Position numbers and translations under genes: made by a program. Below the pieces are notes generated by a model, which was not told the DNA's origin, did not search any database, and saw only the letters and a list, made by a program, of their open reading frames with translations. DNA of 64,000 bases, taken from contig JAFBJZ010000407.1 in NCBI GenBank assembly GCA_016785225.1, positions 62,001 through 126,000 of the forward strand, written 5' to 3'. Positions 1 to 12,200 of this stretch are shown one piece after another. The DNA is from Psettodes erumei. Lineage: Eukaryota; Chordata; Actinopteri; Pleuronectiformes; Psettodidae. Numbering within the stretch: the stretch's first letter is position 1; every line of letters starts with the position of its first letter.

Positions 1-1329
1 GGAGCTTTTTGCCAGGAGTCGGTTACAGGTGAAACAACTGTTGTGGATCTATTTGCTTAGCATAGCATAGCAAGAACTGCACAACAGCAAAAATAGGTCC
101 CTATTGTTCTAACAAAAGATCACACTATCTAATCGCATAACAAAGGTTTGTGTATCAGTCAGTCATTCAAATGTTCAAACATCTAGTGTTTTACAGGTAA
201 CAAACAAATTAATAGAAACAGGGCCATAAAGACATAAACACTGCAGAAGATGGTGAATCTAAAACTAAAGAATAAGGAGTCAAATTAAAATGTGAATAAA
301 AGTAGAAGTAAAATAAAATAGTTAAAAATATGTCGTCATGGCATTTTTCCAAAAAGTTGTACTAATATCCAGGATGTTACATGACCATCACGTGTTAGAA
401 GAGGAAATTGGCAACATGAATGTGCAACTGACAAATATGCAGAAATGATGTGATGTAATCCTGAATCTCAAAGGTATGTTTCCATCATATTGTCGGATCC
501 ACGCACTGAACAACTGAGGCCCCTTATGAGAACAAAGACGAGGCCTCCTCAGTATTAGTGTGGAAAGAATAGCATTTTTAGCCATCAGTCGACAGTCAAT
601 AGCCAATACTAACATGATATATAAATGAATATAATAATAATAATAATAATAATATAAATAAATGTTTTTAAAAGTTTTTGCTAATTTATTAGCAATGGAA
701 AACTCTAGAAACTTGCATTTCACCAATACTAATAATACAGTAATATTTAAAGAACTTAAGGAAAACAAATCTGCAGTCTGTGATACTGTAACTGTATATG
801 TGTTGTCAAATCTTGTTTGCGCTTATATTTTTGTTTATATTTCTTACTGACATGTTCTTTCTGAGCTGCTGTGTGTTGAGCTTTCAGAATGTATTCACCA
901 AAGAAAAAGAAAAACTGATGACATGTTATAAAAGCAAATCATAATGACCAATAAGTCATAATTATGACATAATCTGTCAGGTACTATGTACAGGTAATAG
1001 TCTGCTTTTTCATAATTATTTTCTTGCAATTACTGTATGAGGGAAAGACTTCAGAGCTCAAAATTATAAGACAAAGTGTTATAGAGTTCATCAGTAAATT
1101 ACTTGCTTTGGTGAATACAGTGTGCTTCCACACCTTGTAGAATTTAAACAAGCAACAGACAAGAAGTATAAAAGTAATCATCATTTATTCCCAACAGCAG
1201 TCTAATGATGAGAGAATAACAATGAGGGAAATACTTAATACACAACACTGAATGTAAGATATCAGTTGTTCCAAAAACACACTGACACAGAATCAAAACT
1301 TGTTTCCTTCTTGTGGCAATGTTGGGCAG
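1..1329. other. Intronic sequence upstream of the first readable myosin exon
   Basis: AT-rich sequence with no exon I can support. The exon at 1330 opens in the middle of a myosin motor domain, so this stretch should be the 3' part of the preceding intron. I looked for the conserved motor sequence expected just upstream of the first exon and did not see it, so the previous exon lies outside the window. The region holds an ATA microsatellite near 629-655. Confidence 0.7.
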
Positions 1330-2896
1330 ATGGTTTCAGAGCTGTTCCAGAAGGTTCAGGACAGTTACGTTCAGCAGAGAGAGCTGGGCTGGAGGGGGAA
1401 GGGCCTCCGCCAGCAGCCCTCCACCGCTGCCTCACACTTCCTTCAGTCCTTGACTGAACTCACAACCCGTCTGGAGAGGTACCAACACACTGACCATCCT
1501 GGCCCACACGAAGCTGTCATTAAACAGATCTGTAGTTCTGCCTGAAAGCAAGCCCAGTGTCGTTTCAGGGGATCCAGTTTGACTGCATGTGGTTTGCTGA
1601 GATCGGGGATTCAATAAAAGTAATGGAAAGAAAAATACAAGGAGCGGGACAGATAGTCTTCATAATGTTTTCGTTTGGTGTGACTCATCACTGAGACCAG
1701 TTCTGCAAGAGACTTCACTCGATTAGACGAGACAGGAAAGTTAAAACTATTCCCTGACAAGTAATATGTGTCTGTTTTTTTTCTTCTCTTTAAAACCAGA
1801 TGCAAAACCATGTTTATCCACTGTCTGAAGCCAAACTATGTCAAGGTAATATTGCTTATTCAATTTTCAATGTCAGATAACATTGGATACCCATTTTAGG
1901 TTTCTATTTCCTGGACAACGTATGATCATGCACTGTCTCCACCGATGTGTTCCGTCAGCTTCCTGGTGTCTTTGATGTGGACTACGTGTCAGCCCAGCTG
2001 AGACATGCAGGGATGCTAGAGACCATCCACATCAGGAAAGAGGGTTTTCCCATACGGATTCAGTACTCCTTCTTTGTCGAAAGGTCTTCCAAATACACAG
2101 GGCTCATTACAGCACTCATATTATTTTTGTTGTTAAATGTTACTTGTGCTCAGCACTGAGCTGCAACAATAACTTGATTCAATGTAACAAACATCCAGCA
2201 GAATTGTCAGGCTCAATCCAAATCCACCTTCATTTGCTTCATTTCATCAGTTGTCATGGAGAGTTGTTCAAAAAGGGTTTCCTTAAACTGGCTCTTAACA
2301 ATGTTTTTCCCACACTGATATTTTATCATGAATTTAGATAAAATCATTTAGGAGTGAGTGATATGGGGGAAAACAAGACTTGTTTGTCCTTTTAACAATT
2401 ATCTCAATTTAGGAAGATTCCACACTCATGTTAATAGATCTCTCAGTCTGTACTGACAATGTTGCCATGCTGATGTTTAGGAGGCTATGTTCACTATATT
2501 CAGTATATTAATGTTAGTGAAAATGTGTACATACAGCTGCAGTCAATGTGAATGTCATTTATTTTGCTGCAGTTATTATGTCATAAAGCAAAGCATTGGA
2601 CAAATTAAAATGTTGACCTGTTGATGGCACTAAATGGAATCACTTCATGAACACAAATAGTGAATGTACATGAGAAAAGGGATCCAAGAGAGTTCAATCC
2701 ACAAGGGACAAAGCGGTGTTTAGAAGTTGTGTCATGTCACATCATTACATTACATTACATTACATCGTTACTGTTTGATAGGTACGGGGTTCTGCTGACC
2801 CAGCGGGTGAGTGAGGTGTCAGACAGAGAGCAGACAGTGGCTTTGCTGGAAATGGTTGGTGCAGAGGAGGGACACTACCAGCTGGGCCTCACCAAG
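1330..2896 (+). other. myo15b: myo15b exons 1-4 of window: C-terminal part of motor domain
   Basis: Exons 1330-1478, 1800-1845, 1959-2083 and 2782-2896 encode the lower 50-kDa subdomain and converter side of a myosin head. Visible landmarks are FIHCLKPN in the second exon (the near-invariant myosin RCIKPN region), QLRHAGMLETIHIRKEGFPIR in the third (relay/SH1 helix type sequence), and a converter-type RYGVLL start in the fourth. The ATP-binding P-loop and switch regions are not here because they are encoded upstream of the window. Confidence 0.92.
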
Positions 2897-5800
2897 GTAC
2901 CTGTCTGCCCATTCATGACCCTGATTGGCAGTTTTTACTGTACACCATGTTTAGATGTGTGTGTCTGTGTCTTAGGTGTTCCTCAAGGAGCTTCTGTACC
3001 AGCAGCTGGAGGACAAGTGGAGCAGCACTCAGACGTGGGCTGCCATTACCATCCAGAGGAACATCAGGGGCTTCCTCTGCAGGAGGAACTTCAGGTTCTT
3101 CAAGGAGAAAGCCATTGTCATTCAGAGTCACATCCGAGGACACCAGGCCAGGTACAGAGAGCTGGGAGAGGTGATGAAGCTGCTGCAAAACCTCTTTATC
3201 TAGGTCATCTTCATGTCCTACAGTCAAACATTTACCAGAAAGAAAAAAGTATATATTACCTGTAAAATGCACTAAATTGAAAAGTTAAAAAGTTATTTAT
3301 TTGCTGCTGAGTAAAACCTTGTATCACGGATTTTTTTAGTTAAAGAAAGAAAGACAGAAAAGAAGAGAATGAATAGGAATGAATGACAATGAGAGAATAA
3401 ATGAAACAAGGAAAGACAGACAAGAAAAGGAAGGATTGAAGAAAAAGAGGGAAAGTATGGAGAAAACAGTAGTAAAGGGGAAGAAAGAGAAATAGAGAAT
3501 GATGGAAAGAGATAGAGCAATGAAAGGAAGGACAGAGGAACCAGGGACTGACTGTAATTCCATTTTCTCAATGACCTCCTCTTATTTCTGGACCAAAATG
3601 AATGGTTGTTAAGAAAATTGACAGAGATTTCTCCATTTTCACTGCCATGCTGTTGCTATTAACCGTGTTATTAGCCAGAGCATCATGAGGTCACGCTCCA
3701 GCTTGACGGGGGCTGCACTAGGTAATACAGTATAAAACGTTGTTCTAAGTTACTAAAGTGTCATGGCTGCTGCTTCTGCTTTATATATTTTGCTCGCTCA
3801 GCCCCTCCCACAGCCATGCCATTCCCCATCCAGCCACCACATGCCCTCAGACTTCTCCACCAGTCCAGGGCTGCGGTTAAAAAGTCCAGAAAATCTCCTT
3901 TCATAACCACTTTTCTTTGATGGAAAATGTCATGTGGTCAAGTAAAGATGTGAGGGAGAATTCATAAGGACTCAAGAAAAGAAAACAAGGGAGCTAAGAC
4001 AGTCCAAGTGCATTCATACCATACCTTTTATTAACTGAGTATAACTAAATACTGCATATTCAATTAATATACATATATATAGAGATAAATAAACAAGGGA
4101 ATAACTAACTGTAATCCATATAGATGATTAAAAAAAACAAAAACAATTTTATTTATAACAATGACCAACTCAATACTGTGGACGGGTTTAAGTACAGTTT
4201 CCTGTCCAAGACAGAATTACACCTCCTAAGAAATGTTGTGTTCAGTTGATGCACAGGGTATCTCTAACTATTAATTACTCATAGGAAGTAACCACAAAAT
4301 ACAAATGTTACTGTTGAAAACAAATGCAAAACAAACAGGGTTGATATAATATTGATATAATACAATATGGAAGTAATATACAAGTGGAGAAAGTTGAGTC
4401 ATTAAAATAATAATTAAATAAAATATTGAGCATATTATTGAGCAGTAAATAATATTCAGACAGAAGTAAATTGAGTTTCTTGGCATTTTGATACATTTGT
4501 GAAGTAGAAAATTCCACAGTAGGGGTTTAATAAAATGTATCATTAACTCATCACCTGCTCAGTGCTGAGATCAGCCATTTCCAGCAGCTCCCTGCCAGAT
4601 CGTCAATGTTGATTTAGCTTTCGCTTTTCAACCACTTTACTGGATACCTGATCCTGTTACCCACTCCTGCCTGTTACCTGTTTCTGCATGTACCTGTTAC
4701 CTGACCCTGAACCCGTTCCTGTGTTTTTGACCTTCGGCCTGTTCAACGACATGCCTACCAGCTTTGCCCATGTGGGCTCGCTTCCCTGGACCATCTGTAA
4801 GCCTCTTCATCCTGTGTTCATTAATACTGCAGTAGGGAGTTTTATAAGAATAACTTTTTGAAGTCACGTTGTCCTGACAGTTGTACAACCAAGAGCTGTG
4901 ATGCCATTTGCAAGAATCCAACTTGCCCAAGTCAGCAGCACTAATTACAACCAGTAGGGGTAGGGTCTGGAGTGTCAGTCACTGCTCATGCAAGTACATT
5001 AGCAGTGATCGACACGCCAGAGTGGTAAGGTACAAGGTGCAGATCTCATCCACAGCTTGTGCCACCACTGACAAGCTTTTTGACTCAGAGGCCTCTGCCA
5101 AGGATATGTGCAGAGACCTCCCCTCTGAGTCTTCAGCCTCTGCTTTCTCCACAGAGGACATGTTTCAGGAATTTCCTCAGTGTTCTTTCCATGTCACAAA
5201 TCCCCAGTCTGGGTCAGCGGTTCTCCTCCTCTGCTAAGCACAGCCTGGGAAAACCCTGCTTTCCCCTCCTGAGTTGCCACATGGTTTGCTCGAACTTCCC
5301 CAATAAAAAGGCCTTCTCCATAGCCTCCACCACCAAAGCTGTAGCCCTTCAGGCCACCTGATACCTGTTTGCTGGGAAAACAAACCCAAAAGGATACCCA
5401 TTAAAATTTTGCAGGAGAAAAGCAGGGTGTCAGACAAAATGAAAAACTCTAATATAACCCTAATGCTTCAAAACTGTGCTAAGGTACAGTGCCTTAGGGA
5501 CTGTATATAGTTACTTTTCACCTCTGGAAACTTTAATATTCTCACACTCCACATATGTTGCCACACTCATTTAAGGAAACAGGGGCAGGGAAAGTGTTTT
5601 TAATTAAGGGATAAATTAGAGAAGGACAGTGGAAAACTGAAACATGAAGCAGGACTTTGAGCTGAAAGGGAGCTCGACGCCACAGGATGCTTGATACACT
5701 AACACGGAACACTGCCTGTCTGCTTGTTGCTGCCCCCTCTCTTCTTCTAGGAAGTACTACAAGCGTCTGAGGCAGTCCTTCACCCAGTTCTGGGCGGTGA

Positions 5801-6226
5801 TGCTGGTAACGAGAGACACCATCAAAAGACGCCATTGGAGGAAGGTAGATAGCAGAGACACCCCCAGCACAGTCCTTGATTGTGTTTCATGGCAACCTCC
5901 TGTTTGTAGAGTTTATTGTACTGTAAATCTTTGGCCCTCAAACAGCACAGACACACACACACACACACTGACTCATATGCAGCAGCTTTGCACAACAGCA
6001 TATGATTTCTGATATGAAGAATGTGTCCATGTGTCTCAGTGACAACACCCTGACATCAGTAGTGTTACTTAGGCCCTGTACACTTGGGTAGCTGTCAGTG
6101 GCAATTTCAGACTAATGATGAATAAAAAATGAATTGTACAGAGTGGTATTGGTTGAATATATATCCCACTCTATAAAATCTCATCCCTTTCCTTTAAATA
6201 GCTTTCTTATCTTGCATTAATCACGT

Positions 6227-6290
<64 letters not shown>

Positions 6291-9200
6291 GCTTACAACT
6301 TAACCACACTCCTGACTTGGACTTCAACCTCTCTGGGTGAAATTTGAAGCAGCACTGCATCTCTTGTTCCATCTTGTGTAACCTGTCCCTTAGGACACAG
6401 CTCTGACAGGTAGGCTGCTTTTCTCTTCTCACCTTGCTTTTTACCTTCTACATCAGATCAGATATAGAAATATCGTCATCTTTTTAGTTAATTTGACTTA
6501 AAACATAGTTAATCAATGAAAATAGTAAGGAAAATAGGGGACCATAACAGAGGAAACAGTCTTTTAAACAACCTAGACAAACTTCTTTCAGCTACTGCTT
6601 GTGTTTCATTTACCTTTCTTCTCTTGTATGCATTAAACTGACACTTCTCTTTGTTACTTCCTTTGCTTCATTTGGATCACTATCCAACTATTTTGTGTTA
6701 TTGCTTTATGAGACTTGGACTATGAACAGTGGAGCTATGAGGCATTTACTCGCAGGCTGCCTATGTCAGCTGCTCAAGCCTAGGTATAATCATTATGAGC
6801 TTTCCTTCAAAAAGGTATTTACTAATAAAAAAAGGATTTATATCAGAATTTAATAGATTTAGGGCTACCACATCTGATATGATATGATCCCTAAGTTTTT
6901 ATGCAACTATTTCAGTCTCACTTTAACTGTGACATGAATTTAAATTTGGATTTGATTCCACTTGTTCAGTCCAACGTAACACTGAATTTTCTAAATAGTT
7001 TCCTAGAAGGGAGTTGATATGTAACTATAATTTCTTCTGAGCATTCGTAGAGAAAGAATTATTTAATTTTGTGGCTGATTTGGGCACAATTAAGACAAAG
7101 TTAACTTGGTCAGCTTACTGGTTAAATAAATCCTCTAAATCTTATTTCTCTTAAAATCCTCTTCTGGTCAGTCATAGCAAGTCACCTGAATATACAAATA
7201 TCTCATATGTGTTTTTCTAAAAAAGTAACCCTGACTATGTCATAGTGATGTCATCAGGGTTATGCCAGCGTGGGCTGGAGAGTACACCTCTTATCAGAGC
7301 ATTATAAACATGTCATGGAGCTATAAGATGTTCTCTTTTGCTCGGCAGAGGATGTAACATAAGGTACACAAGAGTTCCACTATGGGTAATTGTAATTGTG
7401 ACCTGTCATTTTCATAATATGTCTTTTCACAAGTCCTCCAACTTTTTAAAGTGCAATGCTGGAGTAACTCTTTAAACATGTCACTAGTTTATTAGATCAT
7501 TTCATGTCAGATGGGGGATAAGATAAGTCAGTAGGATTCATCCTCTGGGGATAATAAATGTCTGTACTATAAATGTTGTTGCAATTGATCATACTGTAGA
7601 GATATTGTTGAGATATACATTTGAATCTGTAGCAGTGCAATGGAGTTGCAGTGATAGAGGAAGCCAGAGGGTGTGTGTTGTGTTGATTTGCTATGATTGG
7701 TGACACACTTGTTTGGTTTGGGAAGGTCATTGTAAATCTTTTCACGTGGACGTACAGCAGGGTTGGGCTGCTTGTGTATTCTCTGAGCTATTTGATAACT
7801 TTATTGAACACACCCAAGTTCGATGTGGAATGCATTCAGACACATCACTTTTTTTCCCAATTTAGACATTTATCTGATACCTGTATCCAGTAAGATCAAA
7901 CAATTGACTATAGCATAGAAATATACAAATAAATACTAAAAAGCACAGAAGTACATGGGTTGGTTTTGATCAGTCTTAATTAAAGGTGACTGCTCCCTGT
8001 GAGCTGTGAACTTCCTGATTAAAAAACAACAAACTTTCTGGACTTTTGGAACTGTGTGGCCTGTTATACGAGGCGGGGCAACCAGACTGTGGGTGTTGCA
8101 GGAGTATATAACAGGGGTGTATCTAAGAATAGGTCTGACTGTGAACATACTCCTCAGGGAAAGGTGAGGGAGTGTTGGTTGTTCTTGATGTGCCCGGATA
8201 ACTCACGTGAACAGTAACACAGTGGATCTGCAACTCGCTTGACGTGACAGATGCTAAAATGAAGGATTAATATGATTTTGGAAATATGAAATGCACACAG
8301 TATGACTGACTAGCCTAATACAACACAGTATGTCTTCAATTTCAGGAATTTCACGAGAGGAGCAAATTAAAAACAGTGACAAAGACAAAATCTGTCTCTT
8401 CAGGAATGGTAAGATAACAAACTGACTGATCTGTAGCAGATTATCAAAAATATAGATTTCAACTGCATTAGAACAACTAAACTATCTTCTCTGGTTATAA
8501 CCATACTGTAATATTTGATTTATGTTCTTCTCCTATTAGGATGTGGGGATGTTGGAGATCCCTGCTGAGCTGTCAGCCAGACTCCGCAGTGCAGCAGGTC
8601 CACTACATAAACTGCTCATCTGCACACGTGCCCCCGTCTGCTGTCCTTTCTTGACTGTAGCTTCCTCTCTCCCCACCAGGGCGGCAGCATTCTTCAGGGG
8701 TCATGGAGGCCGCACCTCCACAGGTGAAGGCAGAACATAAGCTCGCCCTGCCTCCAGATATTGACAGATACCCGTTCTCTCGCTATGCCAAATCCATATT
8801 AAAGGTAAGTGAGGCTGGAGCACACTCACAACCTCACCCTGCTTTTCTCCACTGTATGTCCTGCTCCATTACAGGCTCCATTTTTAGGAAACTGGCCTGC
8901 TGGTCTGTTGTGTTTCCTCTTTTGTAACGTAAACCACAGCTTATTAAGTGATGAAAAAACAGATGTCACATGATGACCCACCATGAGGTCTCCCTGCAGG
9001 ATCAGTTGAACTAAAGTGTTATTTAAATGTGTTATTCCACACTTTGTGTTATGCTTAGTACTCCCTTGGACCCATAAGCAGACAAAGAACAACTGGAATA
9101 AAAGTTGAGGTTGATTTATTGGTACGCAAGTGAAACGGCAGGAGAGGAGCCGTACTAACAGGCTGTGGATGAAACAGGCTGGAAATGTTTGTAGAGCGAG

Positions 9201-12200
9201 GTGCGACTGTGGCTTGACAAGGGAGTATTTCCACCTGGTGGTAACTGATAATAATAATCGTTATGTAATCTAATAATGGCTTTATCTATATAGCACCTTT
9301 CAAAACATCCGTTACAAAATCACAACTAGGACAAATAAAAGAAACAGAAAATATGAAAACAGTCCTTCAAAAGCACTTTATGTGCAAATCACATTAAAAC
9401 CATATACAGCAAATAAGATAAAATAAGTTGCAGAAAAAAATATTATGGAAAAGCCATTGTGTAAGTAAATTTGAAGAGATGATTTAAAAGCAGGTGATGA
9501 TGTTCCTGGTCTGAGTTCCTGAGGTGGGGGGGTATTGAAGAAAGCAGGTTTAACACACTCTGAGTTGATGAACCCTGAGATGGGGAACTCAGAGTTTTTG
9601 GTTCCAGATGAGGTGGAACAAAGAGCGTCTATTTTAATCCAGTGGAGCCAAAGAGATTAATGTGTGACATTATGCTAATCTATTAAAAAAAACAAAAGAT
9701 GCAGTGAACAAACCTGAGTTGAGAGTCAGTATGTTAATATTGTATGTACTCAACATAGTCCACTATACCACATTATCATTATTTAACAGATTTAAATTTC
9801 CTTAATGGATGATAAATCCTGTTCTTTAGATTCAATCTATAAACATATTTATTCAGCTGAAACCTGATAGGTACAAAGTGCTGCTGGTAGCAGAGAATGA
9901 AAATATAGATCCAGCAGTTTTACAAATCTATGACCTCATTGTGTCACCCAGTAACAACCTCATGATTATTGTTGATTCGCAGTTGAAGAAAGCATCTCGA
10001 TTAAAACTGAATGTAAATTCTCAGATTTTACTTTTGTTCAAAAGCATCTAGTGACTGTGTTTCAGCATGTAGTAAATTTAAATATACTAACTGAATTTCT
10101 GTTAAAAAAATGTTAAGACTATGTGCAGTCCATAATCAAATACTCACTTTTCAAATTCAGTTTTTAATGATAGTCTTTTCAGCTGTACTGTGCTCAGAAA
10201 TATTACATAATCAACAATATATGATAACTTTGACATCCCATCAGTGTAAACAGTCACAACATGAGAAATGATGAATAATGTCTAAAGCCTTTAGAGCCTG
10301 TCTAAAGCTTCACACGTTTAGTTTTGTTCTGTTCTGTTTGCTTTTTGTAATGTACAGTAATGAATACATGACAAATGTTTCAGTGCAGGGAACTGACTGT
10401 CAACTGACACTTGTCTTAATGGCCACACCCAGATTTTATTCTGAGCCAAGGGTGAATCCACCATGAATGTGCTCACTTTTTATCCTTACATTGATGACAG
10501 ACTACTGTTGGTAAAAACAGGCCTTGGATAACAAGCTAATGTTCACTGTAAAGGTCTAGAAGTTAATGTGTTCTGATATGAACTCTGATACCAAACGTGT
10601 GAATGAGGAAATGAATCTTGTTTAGGTACAGCAAGAGGAGAGGAGAAAGAAAACAACCCAGGGTTTGTTGAAGAAAACTATTTAAACTATTAATTTGTGT
10701 CTAAAAAAAGGGTTGTTTTTATGTATGTAATATAGTATATTAATATTATTAATATTCATGAAGTTAGAAAAATAATGTATGTTTCTGGAAAATAATGATT
10801 TGTATTGAAAATATACAGGGAATCATTTTGAAATGACATATTTTTGCTTGATTGACTCTTGAATGTCAGACTTGATCTGAGGCAAAAATGTTTTTGATAG
10901 ATGACGACCGATGTCTAACAAACACAAACGTGAGAGGATGAAAGTAGATGGATTTAATACCTGTCTTTGTTTATACATATCTTTGTTTTGTGTTCTCCTC
11001 AGGATACATGGTGCCAGCCTCAGGGATACCCCCTCCAGAGGCCCCTCACCTCTCTGGAGCCAGAAGATGCCAGTACTGCCCTAGAAATTTACAAATTGGT
11101 ATATGGGAGGGAACACTTTAGATGTTCTTAAAGTCTCCTCGTTCAACTCGCTGATGGTTTTCAACACTGCTCTCCTCAGATCCTGCGGTTTACAGGCGAG
11201 TCAGACCTCAGCAGCTGGCAGGAGCAGATACTTGGGAACTACATAGTGGAGAAGGGCCAGAGCCAGCCGGCTTTGAGGGATGAGATCCTGGCCCAGCTGG
11301 TTTACCACACGTGGGGGCTGCAGGAGGAGCAGGACAGCCGCCGGGGCTGGCTGCTGCTGGCTTCTTGCCTCAGCGCCTTCACCCCCTCACTGACTCTGGA
11401 CCGACATTTGCTCAAGTAGGTGCTCTGCTTTGGTTAGCCCACTACTACCAACTTGGGTTAGTGGGGAATATACTGTACACCTTTCTAGACTGATTGAATT
11501 AACCTTTTTTTAAAAGAAAAATATTTTATTTCTGAAGTTTTTGTTTCTAGACCAATAGAAAATGATGGTGAGAACTGGTGTCGTCGATATATTGCTTTCA
11601 ATGAAGTCATCTCAGTGTCCCTGGGTCAAATCTTGTGTGCATAGCTACTGTCTCATTATATACTACCACAACGATGCATAGTGACTTTAGTAGATTTTTG
11701 CTGTGGCCTTTAATTGCAGTGTGTGTGTTTTCAGTCACATTTCCAAGTTTTCTTTGTGTATTGAAAAAGAATATCATTTCCATTGCTAGTAAACAAAATT
11801 AAATACCCACTCACAGTTTAATACTTTGTAAAAAAAAAAAAAAGAATAAATAAATAAAATAGCACATCAGGGAACTACCCATTATAAGTTAAGAAAGCAC
11901 TTGCCTACAGAGAACCAGGTCTAATGTTGAATACAAAATATGTGCCATACTGGTGCAATGGTGTAACTCATTTGTTGACATTCAACTGGAACAACATCTC
12001 AAGCTCTATGGATCATGAGACATTAAAGTGCCACTATGTAACTTTAGAAACATGGTCCAAAGCAGCATTTCTCTTCAATTAAAAGTTGCTTTAATTTGCA
12101 ATAAAATACACTCTTGTTCCATTCAGCGCACTCTGGGGTTTTTACTGCTGCAAGAGTAGCTATTGTGGCTAAGAGCAAACATATTTGTAGTGTATGTGAC

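Larger units (their letters stand above)
2976..5844 (+). other. myo15b: myo15b exons 5-6: lever arm with two IQ motifs
   Basis: Exon 2976-3151 begins with the typical VFLKELLYQQLE end of the converter, then carries two consecutive IQ motifs, AITIQRNIRGFLCRRNFR and AIVIQSHIRGHQAR (about residues 168-200 of the readable protein), which should bind calmodulin or myosin light chains. The donor used is 3151 (phase 2); this joins cleanly to the exon at 5751-5844, giving an ARKYYKRLRQ junction. A later GT at 3171 would leave the frame unmatched. The two exons are separated by a 2.6-kb intron. Confidence 0.9.
5845..8345. other. myo15b intron 6 with (CA)n and dispersed repeat remnants
   Basis: Intron of 2.5 kb. 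It contains a short CA run at 5951-5968, a long one at 6229-6287, an imperfect palindrome at 7226-7262 and a degraded non-LTR-like fragment near 7495-7640. No coding exon is supported. Confidence 0.65.

Noticed and set aside
3171..3202. Extension of the IQ exon past 3151, to a donor at 3171 or stop at 3200
   Set aside because: Only the 3151 donor matches the phase of the exon at 5751 and yields the ARKYYKRLRQ junction expected for the family.
3293..3571. Minus-strand frames rich in Ser, Phe and Leu
   Set aside because: They are the complement of a purine-rich tract, with no domain or splice context.
4908..5361. Overlapping open frames in myo15b intron 5
   Set aside because: No similarity to the myosin, and including them would break phase between 3151 and 5751.
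6229..6287. CRISPR-like periodic repeat
   Set aside because: It is a plain CA dinucleotide microsatellite with no spacers, in a vertebrate intron.
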